Below, piece after piece: positions 43,637 through 54,250 of a stretch of 64,000 nucleotides of DNA. A program made the translations under genes and the position numbers. The notes under the pieces are model-generated. The model was not told the DNA's origin and ran no database searches. It worked only from the letters and a program-made list of their open reading frames with translations. The DNA lies in NCBI RefSeq assembly GCF_001612635.1, contig NZ_BDAV01000011.1, positions 1 to 64,000 on the forward strand. Reading direction: 5' to 3'. How positions within the stretch are numbered: the first letter of the stretch is position 1; every line of letters starts with the position of its first letter. This DNA comes from Nocardia africana NBRC 100379 (GTDB taxonomy: Bacteria > Actinomycetota > Actinomycetes > Mycobacteriales > Mycobacteriaceae).

Positions 43637-43665
43637 CACAATGAAACGATCTTCGACTCATTGTG
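43637..43665. promoter_or_regulatory. Perfect 8-bp inverted repeat before choD-like gene
   Basis: CACAATGA (43637-43644) and TCATTGTG (43658-43665) are perfect reverse complements separated by 13 bp, ending 23 bp upstream of the minus-strand start. It looks like an operator for an unidentified regulator; it does not match the KstR pattern. Confidence 0.5.
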
Positions 43666-43778
43666 TCACTCGCTAGTGTGCCATCCGGCCGGATGCGACT
43701 GGTAAACCTATCGTGCCGCCGCACCCGTCGCGGCGTGCCCGAATGGCGCGGCGGGATCGGTTCGGGTAAGCAACAGGC

Positions 43779-44444
43779 GTGAGCAACCGACCGGCCGGCG
43801 GGTCCGGCCCCGACCATCAGGCCTCCGAGCGCTCGGAGCCCGCGCGCGAACCTGCCGGCGCCGCGGCCGGCACGGAAACCGACCGCATTCTCACCGTGCC
43901 GAACGTGCTGAGCGTGCTGCGGCTGATCGGCGTGCCGGTCTTCCTCTGGCTGCTGCTGGTCCTGCATGCCGACGGCTGGGCGTTCGCGCTGCTGGTCGCC
44001 AGTGGCGTCACCGACTACCTCGACGGAAAGCTGGCACGGCTACTGGATCAGTACTCGCGGCTGGGCGCTCTGCTGGACCCGCTGGTGGACCGGTTGTATC
44101 TCGTCGCCACCGTGCTCGGCCTGCTGGTGCGCGGAATCCTGCCGTGGCCGTTCGTCGTCGTGCTGATCGGCCGCGACCTGATCCTGAGCGCGACGCTGCC
44201 GATCTATCGCCGCCGCAACCTCGATCCGCCGGAGGTCATCTACCTCGGCAAGGCCGCCACCTTCGCGCTGATGTCGGCGCTGCCGTGGCTGCTGGCCGGC
44301 CAGATGGATTGGGCGGCAGCCGGTTTCGGCCGGGCCTTCGGCTGGGCGCTGCTGTGGTGGGGTACGGCGGTCTACGTGTGGACGGGTCTGCTGTATCTGC
44401 GCAAGGCCTTCGCCGTCGCGCGGACGATCCCCGTTGCGCGGTAG
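43779..44444 (+). CDS. pgsA2: CDP-alcohol phosphatidyltransferase (PgsA-like)
   Basis: GTG 43779 begins a 221-residue protein. The CDP-alcohol phosphatidyltransferase motif DG-x2-AR-x8-G-x3-D-x3-D is complete in YLDGKLARLLDQYSRLG and ALLDPLVDR near 73-100. Five or six hydrophobic helices follow. It transfers a phosphatidyl group from CDP-diacylglycerol to an alcohol. Its place just upstream of gcvH-garA is that of PgsA2 (Rv1822) in M. tuberculosis, so I use that symbol; the exact lipid product is not proven. Confidence 0.82.
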   Translation: MSNRPAGGSGPDHQASERSEPAREPAGAAAGTETDRILTVPNVLSVLRLIGVPVFLWLLLVLHADGWAFALLVASGVTDYLDGKLARLLDQYSRLGALLDPLVDRLYLVATVLGLLVRGILPWPFVVVLIGRDLILSATLPIYRRRNLDPPEVIYLGKAATFALMSALPWLLAGQMDWAAAGFGRAFGWALLWWGTAVYVWTGLLYLRKAFAVARTIPVAR

Positions 44445-44606
44445 CGGACCGTGGCCGCCGCGCGGTAGCGGACCATACCTGTTGCGCCGCGAGCAACTTC
44501 GCAGCGGGGTGTGGCGATCCGCCGTGTCGGCCGGGGTCGATAGAGTTGTGCCGACCGCCGGTCGGCCGACACCCGTGAAAGGACGCCCCGTGAGAGGAAT
44601 CAGCCT

Positions 44607-45005
44607 GTGACCAACCTTCCCGAGGACCTTCGCTACACCGAGGAACACGAGTGGGTGCAGCGGATCGCGCCGGACCGCGTGCGGGTCGGTATCACCGATT
44701 TCGCGCAGTCGCAGCTCGGTGATGTGGTGTTCGTGCAACTGCCGGCAGTCGACACCGTGGTGTCGGCCGGCGAGGCGATCGCCGAGGTCGAATCGACCAA
44801 GAGCGTCTCGGAGATCTACGCCCCGCTGAACGCGAAAGTCGTTGCGGCGAACGAAGATCTAGACTCCGAGCCGGAGTCGCTGAACACCGACCCCTACGGT
44901 GACGGCTGGATCTTCGAGCTGCAGATCGACGACGCCGAGGCACTCGATACCGCCCTCGGCGCACTGCTCGATGCCGCAGGTTACCAAGGAGTTATCGAGG
45001 GCTGA
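44607..45005 (+). CDS. gcvH: Glycine cleavage system H protein
   Basis: From GTG 44607 the product has 132 residues. The lipoylated lysine is Lys65 in EVESTKSVSEIYAP, in the usual position. GcvH shuttles the aminomethyl group between GcvP, GcvT and the lipoamide dehydrogenase. gcvP lies downstream at 48266 behind a riboswitch; gcvT is not in the window. It is followed by garA, whose forkhead-associated protein controls glutamate metabolism, giving the same pairing as in mycobacteria. Confidence 0.95.
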   Translation: MTNLPEDLRYTEEHEWVQRIAPDRVRVGITDFAQSQLGDVVFVQLPAVDTVVSAGEAIAEVESTKSVSEIYAPLNAKVVAANEDLDSEPESLNTDPYGDGWIFELQIDDAEALDTALGALLDAAGYQGVIEG

Positions 45006-45224
45006 GTCAGCCTTCCCAGTTCTACCTGCACGGGTGCGGCCCAGCAGGGTACGGTCAATGCCAACAGATGTGCCGGCGGCCGGTGCCGGGAACTCTGCCG
45101 GAACTTGCCGGTGACACCTGACAGCGCGACAGCCGGTCGCGATGGGTGGCGGCGGTGAGGGCAGTGCGCTCGGAATTGGCGCCGGATACCGGTACGGAAA
45201 ATCGGTTCGAGGAGGAGAGCAAGG

Positions 45225-45695
45225 GTGAGCGAGAACAAAGACCCGGGATACGGGGAGAGCGCGGCCGAAACGACTTCGGTGTTCCGCGCTGACTTCCTCA
45301 ACGAGGTCGACGCGTCGCGCTCCGGTGAGCAGACCGGCGAACAGCCGGTGCAAGGGGTCGAGGGGCTGCCCGCGGGTGCCGCCCTGCTGGTGGTCAAGCG
45401 CGGTCCCAACGCGGGGTCGCGGTTCCTGTTGGATCAGCCCACCACGTCGGCGGGCCGTCACCCCGACAGCGACATCTTTCTCGACGATGTCACCGTGTCC
45501 CGTCGGCACGCGGAGTTCCGGCAGGACGAGGACACCTTCCAGGTCGTCGACGTGGGCAGCCTGAACGGCACCTACGTCAACCGCGAGCCGGTGGATTCCT
45601 CGGAGCTGCAGAACGGTGACGAGGTGCAGATCGGCAAGTTCCGGCTGGTCTTCCTGACCGGACCGCGGCCGCAGGTCAACGAGCCGAGCGCATAA
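45225..45695 (+). CDS. garA: GarA, FHA-domain regulator of glutamate metabolism
   Basis: This 156-residue protein is GarA: the N-terminal ETTSVF motif (Thr16-Thr17, phosphorylated by PknB and PknG in mycobacteria) is intact, and residues ~55-145 form the FHA domain, including SRRHAEF and the VVDVGSLNGTYVNREPV block. Unphosphorylated GarA inhibits 2-oxoglutarate dehydrogenase and glutamate dehydrogenase and activates glutamate synthase. It starts at GTG 45225, preceded by ggaggag. It lies between gcvH and ftsR as in M. tuberculosis. Confidence 0.95.
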   Translation: MSENKDPGYGESAAETTSVFRADFLNEVDASRSGEQTGEQPVQGVEGLPAGAALLVVKRGPNAGSRFLLDQPTTSAGRHPDSDIFLDDVTVSRRHAEFRQDEDTFQVVDVGSLNGTYVNREPVDSSELQNGDEVQIGKFRLVFLTGPRPQVNEPSA

Positions 45696-45717
45696 ACGGC
45701 CGAGGCGGATTCCACTG

Positions 45718-46524
45718 ATGACTGGCGCAGCGCAATGGACACGCGGAGGAATGTCGATCGGCTCCGTGCTGGACCTGCTGCGTCCGGATTTTCCGGACAT
45801 CACCATCTCCAAGATCCGCTTCCTCGAATCGGAGGGGCTGATCCGCCCGGAGCGCACGCCTTCGGGATATCGCAGATTCTCGGTCGCCGATGTCGAACGG
45901 CTGAAGTTCGTGCTGACCGCGCAGCGGGATCAGTATCTGCCGCTGAAGGTGATCAAGGAGCAGCTCGAAGCGATCGACCGCGGCGCGGCGACCCTGGGTG
46001 TGCGCGAGGCGCGGGCCCGGGCCGACGGCGCCGGTGTGGACGGCTCGGGGCGTGCGCCCGAGTCCACCCGCCCGGTAGGCGCCCCCGCGGCGCCCCGGCG
46101 GCTGGGGGTGGTGCCCGGCGAGGTGTCGCCGGACGAATTGCGTCTCGATCACGAAATCCGCGTCACGCGTGCCGATCTGCTGGAGCAGGCCGGGATAGAT
46201 GAGAAATTTCTCACCGAACTGATTCGCGCCGGGCTGATCACGCCCGGCGCTGCCGGATTCTTCGACGCCGAGGCGGTCACCTTGGCTCGCACCGCTCAGG
46301 CGATGAGCGAATTCGGTTTGGAGGCACGGCATCTGCGGGCGTTCAAGCTGGCAGCGGACCGGGAGGCGGCGATGATCGCCCAGATCGCCGCGCCGATAGC
46401 CAAGAGTCGCGACGCCGATGCCCGGGCCCGCGCCGAGGAGACCGTACGCGAGTTGGCGGCGTTGTCGCTGACGCTGCATACCAGCTTGGTGAAGACGTCG
46501 GTGCGGGCTTCCCTCGGCGGCTGA
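45718..46524 (+). CDS. ftsR: MerR-family regulator FtsR
   Basis: The 268-residue protein has an N-terminal MerR helix-turn-helix (ISKIRFLESEGLI and PSGYRRFSVADVERL near 34-70) and a long C-terminal helical domain rather than a small metal-binding tail. The position directly after garA (22-bp gap) matches Rv1828/FtsR, an activator of ftsZ in corynebacteria and mycobacteria. A variable acidic stretch (~100-125) lies between the two domains. Confidence 0.88.
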   Translation: MTGAAQWTRGGMSIGSVLDLLRPDFPDITISKIRFLESEGLIRPERTPSGYRRFSVADVERLKFVLTAQRDQYLPLKVIKEQLEAIDRGAATLGVREARARADGAGVDGSGRAPESTRPVGAPAAPRRLGVVPGEVSPDELRLDHEIRVTRADLLEQAGIDEKFLTELIRAGLITPGAAGFFDAEAVTLARTAQAMSEFGLEARHLRAFKLAADREAAMIAQIAAPIAKSRDADARARAEETVRELAALSLTLHTSLVKTSVRASLGG

Positions 46525-46603
46525 ATTCTTCGCCTAGACTCGGTGATACGGCCTGCCCAGCTGGGCTCGTGCGGGCGGCCGGCGAGTATGGGAGGCCAGT
46601 GCG

Positions 46604-47077
46604 ATGAGTGAAATGCGTGTGATCGGCATCCGGGTCGAGCAGCCCCAGAACCAGCCCGTGTTGCTGCTGCGTGAAGAGTCGGGCGACCGTTATCTGCCCA
46701 TTTGGATCGGTCAGGCCGAGGCGACCGCCATCGTGCTCGAGCAGGAGGGGGTGACCCCGATCCGGCCCCTGACCCACGACTTGATCAAGATCCTGATCCA
46801 CGACCTCGGCCACACCTTGAAAGAGGTGCGAATCGTGGACCTGCAGGAGGGCACCTTCTACGCCGACCTCGTCTTCGACAACGACGTGCGGATCTCCGCA
46901 CGTCCGTCGGACTCGATAGCTATCGCCTTGCGGGTCGGTTGCCCGATCTACGCGGAGGAACCGGTCCTCGAGGAAGCCGGGCTGGTGATGCCCGACGAAC
47001 GCGAGGACGAGGTCGAGAAGTTCAAGGAATTCTTGGAGTCGGTCTCACCGGACGATTTCAAGGCCACCGACAGCTGA
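46604..47077 (+). CDS. DUF151 bifunctional nuclease-like protein
   Basis: The 157-residue protein is a DUF151/BFN protein (Rv1829 homologue by position). Hallmarks are MRVIGIRVEQPQNQPVLLL, LPIWIGQAEATAI and YADLVFDNDVRISARPSDSIAIALR. Plant and bacterial relatives have been described as nucleases, but the bacterial role is not settled. The start ATG 46604 has gggaggc upstream. Its stop codon lies inside the first of three palindromes that run to 47134. Confidence 0.9.
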   Translation: MSEMRVIGIRVEQPQNQPVLLLREESGDRYLPIWIGQAEATAIVLEQEGVTPIRPLTHDLIKILIHDLGHTLKEVRIVDLQEGTFYADLVFDNDVRISARPSDSIAIALRVGCPIYAEEPVLEEAGLVMPDEREDEVEKFKEFLESVSPDDFKATDS

Positions 47078-47134
47078 GCTGTTTCGAGGACACGACAGCT
47101 GAGCTGTCGGCGAAGACTCCGACAGGTGAGCTGT
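47070..47134. repeat. Three repeated palindromes between DUF151 and MerR genes
   Basis: ACAGCTGAGCTGT occurs at 47070-47082 and 47095-47107, and ACAGGTGAGCTGT at 47122-47134. The first two are perfect palindromes; the third has one change. Spacing is 25 and 27 bp. The first overlaps the last codons and the stop of the DUF151 gene. They could be operator sites or a terminator array. Confidence 0.75.
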
Positions 47135-47188
47135 CCGGATCATCGGTCACCGCGGGGCGGTGTGGTGATCTTGAACTGTGCTCTATAC

Positions 47189-47205
47189 CTCACGTAGAGG
47201 GTGAG
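47189..47205. promoter_or_regulatory. MerR-type dyad upstream of merR gene
   Basis: CTCAC (47189-47193) and GTGAG (47201-47205) are inverted arms around GTAGAGG, resembling MerR operators. It lies about 115 bp before the MerR start. Autoregulation by this gene or FtsR is inferred. Confidence 0.4.
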
Positions 47206-47318
47206 AAACACGCCGCACGCGGAGTTTGGCTCCATGCCCGTGCTGCCGAGACAATCGACAGAGTAGCCTCGACAGTTAGGCCGTTGTTCTTCTTCGGCGA
47301 TGCAGTGAGGGAGTAGCA

Positions 47319-47909
47319 GTGGGAGACCGACCGCAGCAACCAGCACCCGACCCGCGGCCCACCGCGGTCGTGCAGCCAGGGCTGTTCCCTGACGACACGG
47401 TGCCCGACGAGCTGGTCGGTTACCGCGTTCCCAGCGCATGCCAGGTGGCCGGTATCACCTACCGGCAGCTCGACTACTGGGCCCGCACCGGGCTCGTCGT
47501 CCCCTCGATTCGCAGCGCCACCGGTTCCGGCAGCCAGCGCCTGTACTCCTTCAAGGACATCCTGGTCCTCAAGATCGTCAAGCGGCTGCTCGACGCCGGG
47601 ATCTCGCTGCAGAACATCCGCATCGCCGTCGATCATCTGCGTAGCCGTGGGGTGGAGGATCTGGCCGGGATCACGCTGTTCTCCGATGGCACCACCGTCT
47701 ACGAATGTTCCTCGCCGGAAGAGGTCGTCGATTTACTGCAGGGCGGTCAGGGCGTCTTCGGCATCGCCGTCAGCGGAGCCATGCGCGAGCTGACCGGTGC
47801 GATCGCCAACTTCCCGGCCGAACGCGCCGAAACCCATGAGGCGAGCGACCGGCCCGAGGACGAACTCGCCTATCGCCGCAAGGCGCGCGAGAACCGCAAG
47901 ACGGGATAA
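47319..47909 (+). CDS. MerR-family regulator (Rv1830-like)
   Basis: From GTG 47319 the product has 196 residues. A MerR helix-turn-helix lies near 35-75 (VPSACQVAGITYRQLDYWARTGLV) followed by a SFKDILVLKIVKRLLDAGISL dimer helix, then a C-terminal domain with no metal-binding cysteines. Its position after DUF151 and before gcvP matches Rv1830 of M. tuberculosis. The C-terminal 30 residues are charged and probably disordered. The target genes are not shown by the sequence. Confidence 0.85.
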   Translation: MGDRPQQPAPDPRPTAVVQPGLFPDDTVPDELVGYRVPSACQVAGITYRQLDYWARTGLVVPSIRSATGSGSQRLYSFKDILVLKIVKRLLDAGISLQNIRIAVDHLRSRGVEDLAGITLFSDGTTVYECSSPEEVVDLLQGGQGVFGIAVSGAMRELTGAIANFPAERAETHEASDRPEDELAYRRKARENRKTG

Positions 47910-48000
47910 ATCGTCGGTCGCCGGATGTGACGGAGCCGACTGCGCGCTGAGCTGGGTCGGAAACATGGCGTTTACCGCGCACCGCTTAGACTGAGGGTGC

Positions 48001-48208
48001 GTCGCCGCCGTGCGGGAGAGTTCCGGGTTCGTCCCGGACGCCGAAGGAGCAGCACCTCCCCGTCAATCTCTCAGGCATCAGGGACCGTACGGAGTTCGAC
48101 GCCTCTGGAAAGCGGCGGCCGCACACAATGCGGGCCGCCCGCCCATGGGGAAAGGGATCGCGCGCGACCCCGAATCTCTCAGGCGCCACGACAGAGGGGG
48201 AGGGCCGA
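48001..48208 (+). ncRNA. Tandem glycine riboswitch
   Basis: Two glycine aptamers lie in tandem before gcvP. The first (48001-48118) has GCCGCCG/CGGCGGC outer pairing, GGGAGAG, GCCGAAGGAGC, ATCTCTCAGGCA and CCTCTGGAAAGCGG blocks. The second (48119-48208) has GGGGAAAGGG, CCCCGAATCTCTCAGGCG and a GACAGAGGGGG end. The CTCTCAGG cores are the diagnostic glycine-riboswitch sequence in both. A TAGACT hexamer at 47987-47992 is a likely -10 element. Glycine binding should switch on gcvP. Confidence 0.93.
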
Positions 48209-48265
48209 CAGTCGTCGACGTGGCACCCGGGGTGCCGGTCGACCCGCCCGAGCCTTGGAGCTGCC

Positions 48266-51079
<2,814 letters not shown>

Positions 51080-51090
51080 GTACGAGCCGG

Positions 51091-51127
51091 GCGCAGGCGG
51101 TCACGCTCCGGCGGCGACCGCCTGCGC
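51091..51127. terminator. Hairpin terminator after gcvP
   Basis: GCGCAGGCGGTC (51091-51102) pairs perfectly with GACCGCCTGCGC (51116-51127), a 12-bp stem with a 13-nt loop, 12 bp after the gcvP stop and between convergent genes. Confidence 0.75.
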
Positions 51128-51182
51128 GTCGGCCTCGGCGAGGCGTTCGGTGGCGGCCGGCTTGCCGGGCGTGCGACCGGTG

Positions 51183-52856
51183 CTACGGCGTGGTCAGCGC
51201 GTGGTTGACGGCCGTGCCGAAGGTCATGTCGTCGGAGGTGCTGACCTTGGTGTAGGTGCCGCCGGTCTTCTGGGCCAGATTCTGCAGGGTCTGCGCGCCC
51301 TGGCCGCCGATGACGATCACGTCCACCCGCACCGGATGCGCGGCATCGGCGGCGCCGGTGATGTCGGCGATCAGCTGATCCCCGGTCACCGAGGAATTGT
51401 CGTTCGGGCCGCCGGTGATGAGCAGCACCGAATTCGTCTTACCCGCGGAATAGTTCTTCACCGCGCTGCGGTAGGCGGCCTCGAGCGACGGGTAGGTGCG
51501 GTCGGTGCTCGAACCGGCGAGCGTGACATTGCCCAGGGCCGTCGCCAATTCGGTGCGATGCTGCTGGGTGAGCGCCTGGGTGGGCGCGACCATCCGGTAG
51601 GGAGTGCCGTCGGTCAATTGGTTGGCGTAGATCCAGGCGCCGGCACCGAAATCCGGCGGCATGGTGTCGAGCGTCGACTGGACCGCGGCGAGCGTGTTGT
51701 TCAACCGCGACATCGAACCGTCGTTGGTGGCCATCGCCGCCGAGGTGTCGATGAGGATCGTGGCCTGCACGCCCAGCACCGGATGGGCGAGCACCGACTG
51801 CACCCGGTCCAGGACCGACTTCGCCGGCACCGCGGCGGGGGTGGCGGCCGCGGCGCCGAATCCGTTGTCGGTGAACAGCTTCTGCTGGTCGGGGGCGCGC
51901 AGGAAGTCGGCGAACATGCCGGCGACGAGGTTCTGGGTCTTGTCCACCCAGCTTCCGGTGAGCATCGCGGCGGGGTGATCGGCGACCGGCGCGGCACCGG
52001 TCGGATGGAACAGCGCGACGTTCGGCCGTGCCTTGGCTTGCTGCTCGGTAACTGCTACGGCGTGGATGGGGGAGTTGGGCCCCTGTGCGGAGTCCGCGAC
52101 CGCCGCCAGCGCGGAGGCGGTGTCGCCGGATTCCGGTGCGTCGGCGGCCAATCCGGAGATGGCGGCGATGACCTGACCGGACGCGGCGGCCTCATCGGTC
52201 AGCGGATCGGAACCGGAGACGGCCGACCCGACCGCCACCGCGGCGGCCAGCGAATCGTCACCCGGGGGCATCGCCATGCGCAGCGGACCCCAGCTGCCGA
52301 GGCCGATATCGCCGAGCGAGCCGCGCTGCAGCCGCGCCAGATCCGACCAGCTGAGGTTGGCCTTCTCCATCGCTTGCGCCAGGGGGCCGGGAGCGGCCAC
52401 CGCGATCGGGCTGACGGCGATCGAGGCCGGCGTGCCCTGGACCAGTCCCGGCACCCGCATCTGCTCGACCGCGCGCGACGAACTCGGAATCCAGAGACCG
52501 GGTTGCGGGCCCAGCTTGGCGTCCCAGTTCGGTGCGGTGAGCCCGGTCACCATCGCAGCGGTGGTCCGTTCGGTGACGGAGACCTTCGCGCAGTGGTCGC
52601 GCACCTGGGGGTGGGCGGCGTTGTAGCGGTCGGCGGCGGCGCGCACGGGAGCGGCGATATCGGGGTCGACGGTGACGGCCAGGGTCACCGGGCCCTCGAT
52701 GCACTGGCCGGCGGCGCTGCGGTTCTCCGATGCCGAACGATTGCTGAGCCAGAACCAACCGGCGACCGCCGCGATCAGCAGCAGGACCGCTACCACGGTG
52801 ATAACCAAACCTTTGCTGACGCCCCGTGATCCGTCCGCGCTGCGATGTGTGCCCAC
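51183..52856 (-). CDS. Membrane-anchored substrate-binding / VWA protein
   Basis: I choose GTG 52856 (about 557 residues), because the frame continues further (to 52946) without a start motif. An N-terminal membrane helix (LVITVVAVLLLIAAVAGWFWL) is followed by a periplasmic-binding-like part (~50-340), then a von Willebrand A domain (~360-550) with the MIDAS-type LIDTSAAM (DxS) start. This arrangement is seen in mycobacterial membrane/lipoprotein-like VWA proteins and may be linked to ligand or surface binding. The function is unknown. It is convergent with gcvP. Confidence 0.72.
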   Translation of the reverse strand: MGTHRSADGSRGVSKGLVITVVAVLLLIAAVAGWFWLSNRSASENRSAAGQCIEGPVTLAVTVDPDIAAPVRAAADRYNAAHPQVRDHCAKVSVTERTTAAMVTGLTAPNWDAKLGPQPGLWIPSSSRAVEQMRVPGLVQGTPASIAVSPIAVAAPGPLAQAMEKANLSWSDLARLQRGSLGDIGLGSWGPLRMAMPPGDDSLAAAVAVGSAVSGSDPLTDEAAASGQVIAAISGLAADAPESGDTASALAAVADSAQGPNSPIHAVAVTEQQAKARPNVALFHPTGAAPVADHPAAMLTGSWVDKTQNLVAGMFADFLRAPDQQKLFTDNGFGAAAATPAAVPAKSVLDRVQSVLAHPVLGVQATILIDTSAAMATNDGSMSRLNNTLAAVQSTLDTMPPDFGAGAWIYANQLTDGTPYRMVAPTQALTQQHRTELATALGNVTLAGSSTDRTYPSLEAAYRSAVKNYSAGKTNSVLLITGGPNDNSSVTGDQLIADITGAADAAHPVRVDVIVIGGQGAQTLQNLAQKTGGTYTKVSTSDDMTFGTAVNHALTTP

Positions 52857-52961
52857 GATTTTCCAGTGTATGGTCACGCGAAAACCGGCGCTCGACCAGG
52901 ATCGGTCGAGCGCCGGGTCACGGATCGGGCGAGTGGCGCGGACCACTCGCCCGTGTCGTTC

Positions 52962-53222
52962 TCAGTCGCGGATCAGCTTGCCGCGGTCGAATTCGTGACC
53001 GCCCCACACACCGGACTGGCCGGTGGTGGCCGCGAACTCCGCGCACTGCCGGCGAATGGGGCAGCCGGCGCAGATTCCGCGCGCGTAGTCGAAGTCCTGC
53101 GACGGGTACGGGAACCAGGCATCGTGGTTCGGGTCACCCTTGCATGCGGCCTGTTCCCAGCTCTGTGTATCCGAGACCGGGAGCAGATCCACCAGGGTGA
53201 GTGCCGGAGTCGTAGTTGTCAT
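52962..53222 (-). CDS. WhiB-family transcription factor
   Basis: The 86-residue protein has the four iron-sulfur ligand cysteines of WhiB: Cys27 (AACKGD) and Cys50, Cys53 and Cys59 (GICAGCPIRRQC), followed by the turn GVWGGHEFDRG. It binds a [4Fe-4S] cluster and partners sigma factors to control development or stress genes. GGAGG lies 7-11 nt before the ATG. It is 34 nt after the HNH gene on the same strand. I cannot assign it to a numbered WhiB. Confidence 0.92.
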   Translation of the reverse strand: MTTTTPALTLVDLLPVSDTQSWEQAACKGDPNHDAWFPYPSQDFDYARGICAGCPIRRQCAEFAATTGQSGVWGGHEFDRGKLIRD

Positions 53223-53256
53223 ATCGGATCCCTCCTTTCTCGGGATGTGCGGGTGT

Positions 53257-53838
53257 TCACTGTGCGCCGGTGGCGGTGGGTTGCGCGCCGGTGGCGACGA
53301 GGTCCTTCCAGATCCGCCGCTGCCGCCGCTGCAGGTCGGTGGGAGCCTTCGGTTCCCAGAGCAGTCGCATCCCGGCCTCGTCCGGGGTGCGGTCGGCCTT
53401 GCGGGTGTTGCACGGTCCGCAGGCGGCGATCAGGTTGTTCCAGGTGTTGGGTCCGCCCCGGCTGCGCGGGCGGATGTGGTCGACGGTGCGCGCCCAGCCG
53501 GCGCAGTATCCGCACCGGTGACGGTCCCGTCGCAACACACCCGCGAGGGTGGCCCGGCTCTCGTCGTGCACGAGCACGCTGTGCTCGAGGTAGACGTAGC
53601 GCAGCAGCCGAATCGTTTGCGGCAGAGCGATTTCCAGATGCTTGGAGCGAATCGGGAAACGAGGTTGCCGCTCGGCCACGGTCTCGGCGGCACCGCTGAT
53701 CACCAGCACCACCGCGCGATCGGCGCCGATATCGGTCAGTGCCTCGTAGGAGGCGTTGAGGACCAGTACCGGGGCGTGTATCCAGTTGTCGGGAGCGAGG
53801 GGTCTTTCGGCGTGACGAGACAGCATGGGAGTCACCAT
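53257..53838 (-). CDS. HNH endonuclease
   Basis: This 193-residue protein has a C-terminal HNH domain at about 90-150: RDRHRCGYCAGWARTVDHIRP, with the following NNLIAACGPCNTRK completing the ββα-metal/zinc finger (four Cys; His of DHI, Asn). The N-terminal ~75 residues are shared by a common actinobacterial HNH group (VLNASYEALTDIGADRAV). The DNA target and biological role are unknown. It lies between a 43-residue gene and WhiB in one minus-strand unit. Confidence 0.85.
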   Translation of the reverse strand: MVTPMLSRHAERPLAPDNWIHAPVLVLNASYEALTDIGADRAVVLVISGAAETVAERQPRFPIRSKHLEIALPQTIRLLRYVYLEHSVLVHDESRATLAGVLRRDRHRCGYCAGWARTVDHIRPRSRGGPNTWNNLIAACGPCNTRKADRTPDEAGMRLLWEPKAPTDLQRRQRRIWKDLVATGAQPTATGAQ

Positions 53839-53880
53839 GTTTCGTGAAAGGGCGGAACGAGAAGGAGAGCGGGGAGCCGG

Positions 53881-54012
53881 TCAGGCTTGCTGGAAGAGGG
53901 GGCCGGATTCCCGGTCGACGCGCCGCAGACTGTGCTGCGACTGCTCGATGCCGGTCGAAAGTCGCTGCCCGGCAGAATTGTTCATCTCGTCGCGCATACT
54001 CGTCGGATACAT
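53881..54012 (-). CDS. Small gene upstream of HNH (43 aa)
   Basis: A minus-strand frame from ATG 54012 to stop 53881 encodes 43 residues: MYPTSMRDEMNNSAGQRL, then STGIEQSQHSLRRVDRESG and PLFQQA. It is preceded by ggaaggaggagg 6 nt away, one of the strongest ribosome-binding sites in the window, and lies 42 nt before the HNH start. The product is small, polar and without membrane helix. No family is recognised. The strong ribosome-binding site and the operon position support a real gene. Confidence 0.6.
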   Translation of the reverse strand: MYPTSMRDEMNNSAGQRLSTGIEQSQHSLRRVDRESGPLFQQA

Positions 54013-54250
54013 CGGCCACCTCCTCCTTCCCGTTACTCGTCGCGTGGCCCGCCGCGCCGGCGGGACCGGTTGATCATCGTTGCCATGGTGACACAGCGTT
54101 ACCGCCGTTGTCGGGTCATTTTTTTCGCCGCCGCAACCGATCCGGCAGTCTACGAACCCCCTGGTGCGGTGATTACAGCACCGGAGGCGGGCGAACTATT
54201 CCCTTTCCCGCGCACACGGGGTGTGCGCTGGGCCACGGCCGGTGTGCGTC

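Noticed and set aside
46555..46566. GCCCAGCTGGGC palindrome before the DUF151 gene as an operator
   Set aside because: It is a single short GC palindrome without supporting half sites nearby, so chance is likely.
48128..48265. Upstream extension of gcvP
   Set aside because: This sequence is the second aptamer of the glycine riboswitch; GTG 48266 is the supported start.
53839..54250. Mobile element or prophage origin for the HNH-WhiB segment
   Set aside because: No integrase, phage structural genes, direct repeats or tRNA were found; the HNH type is common in actinobacterial chromosomes.
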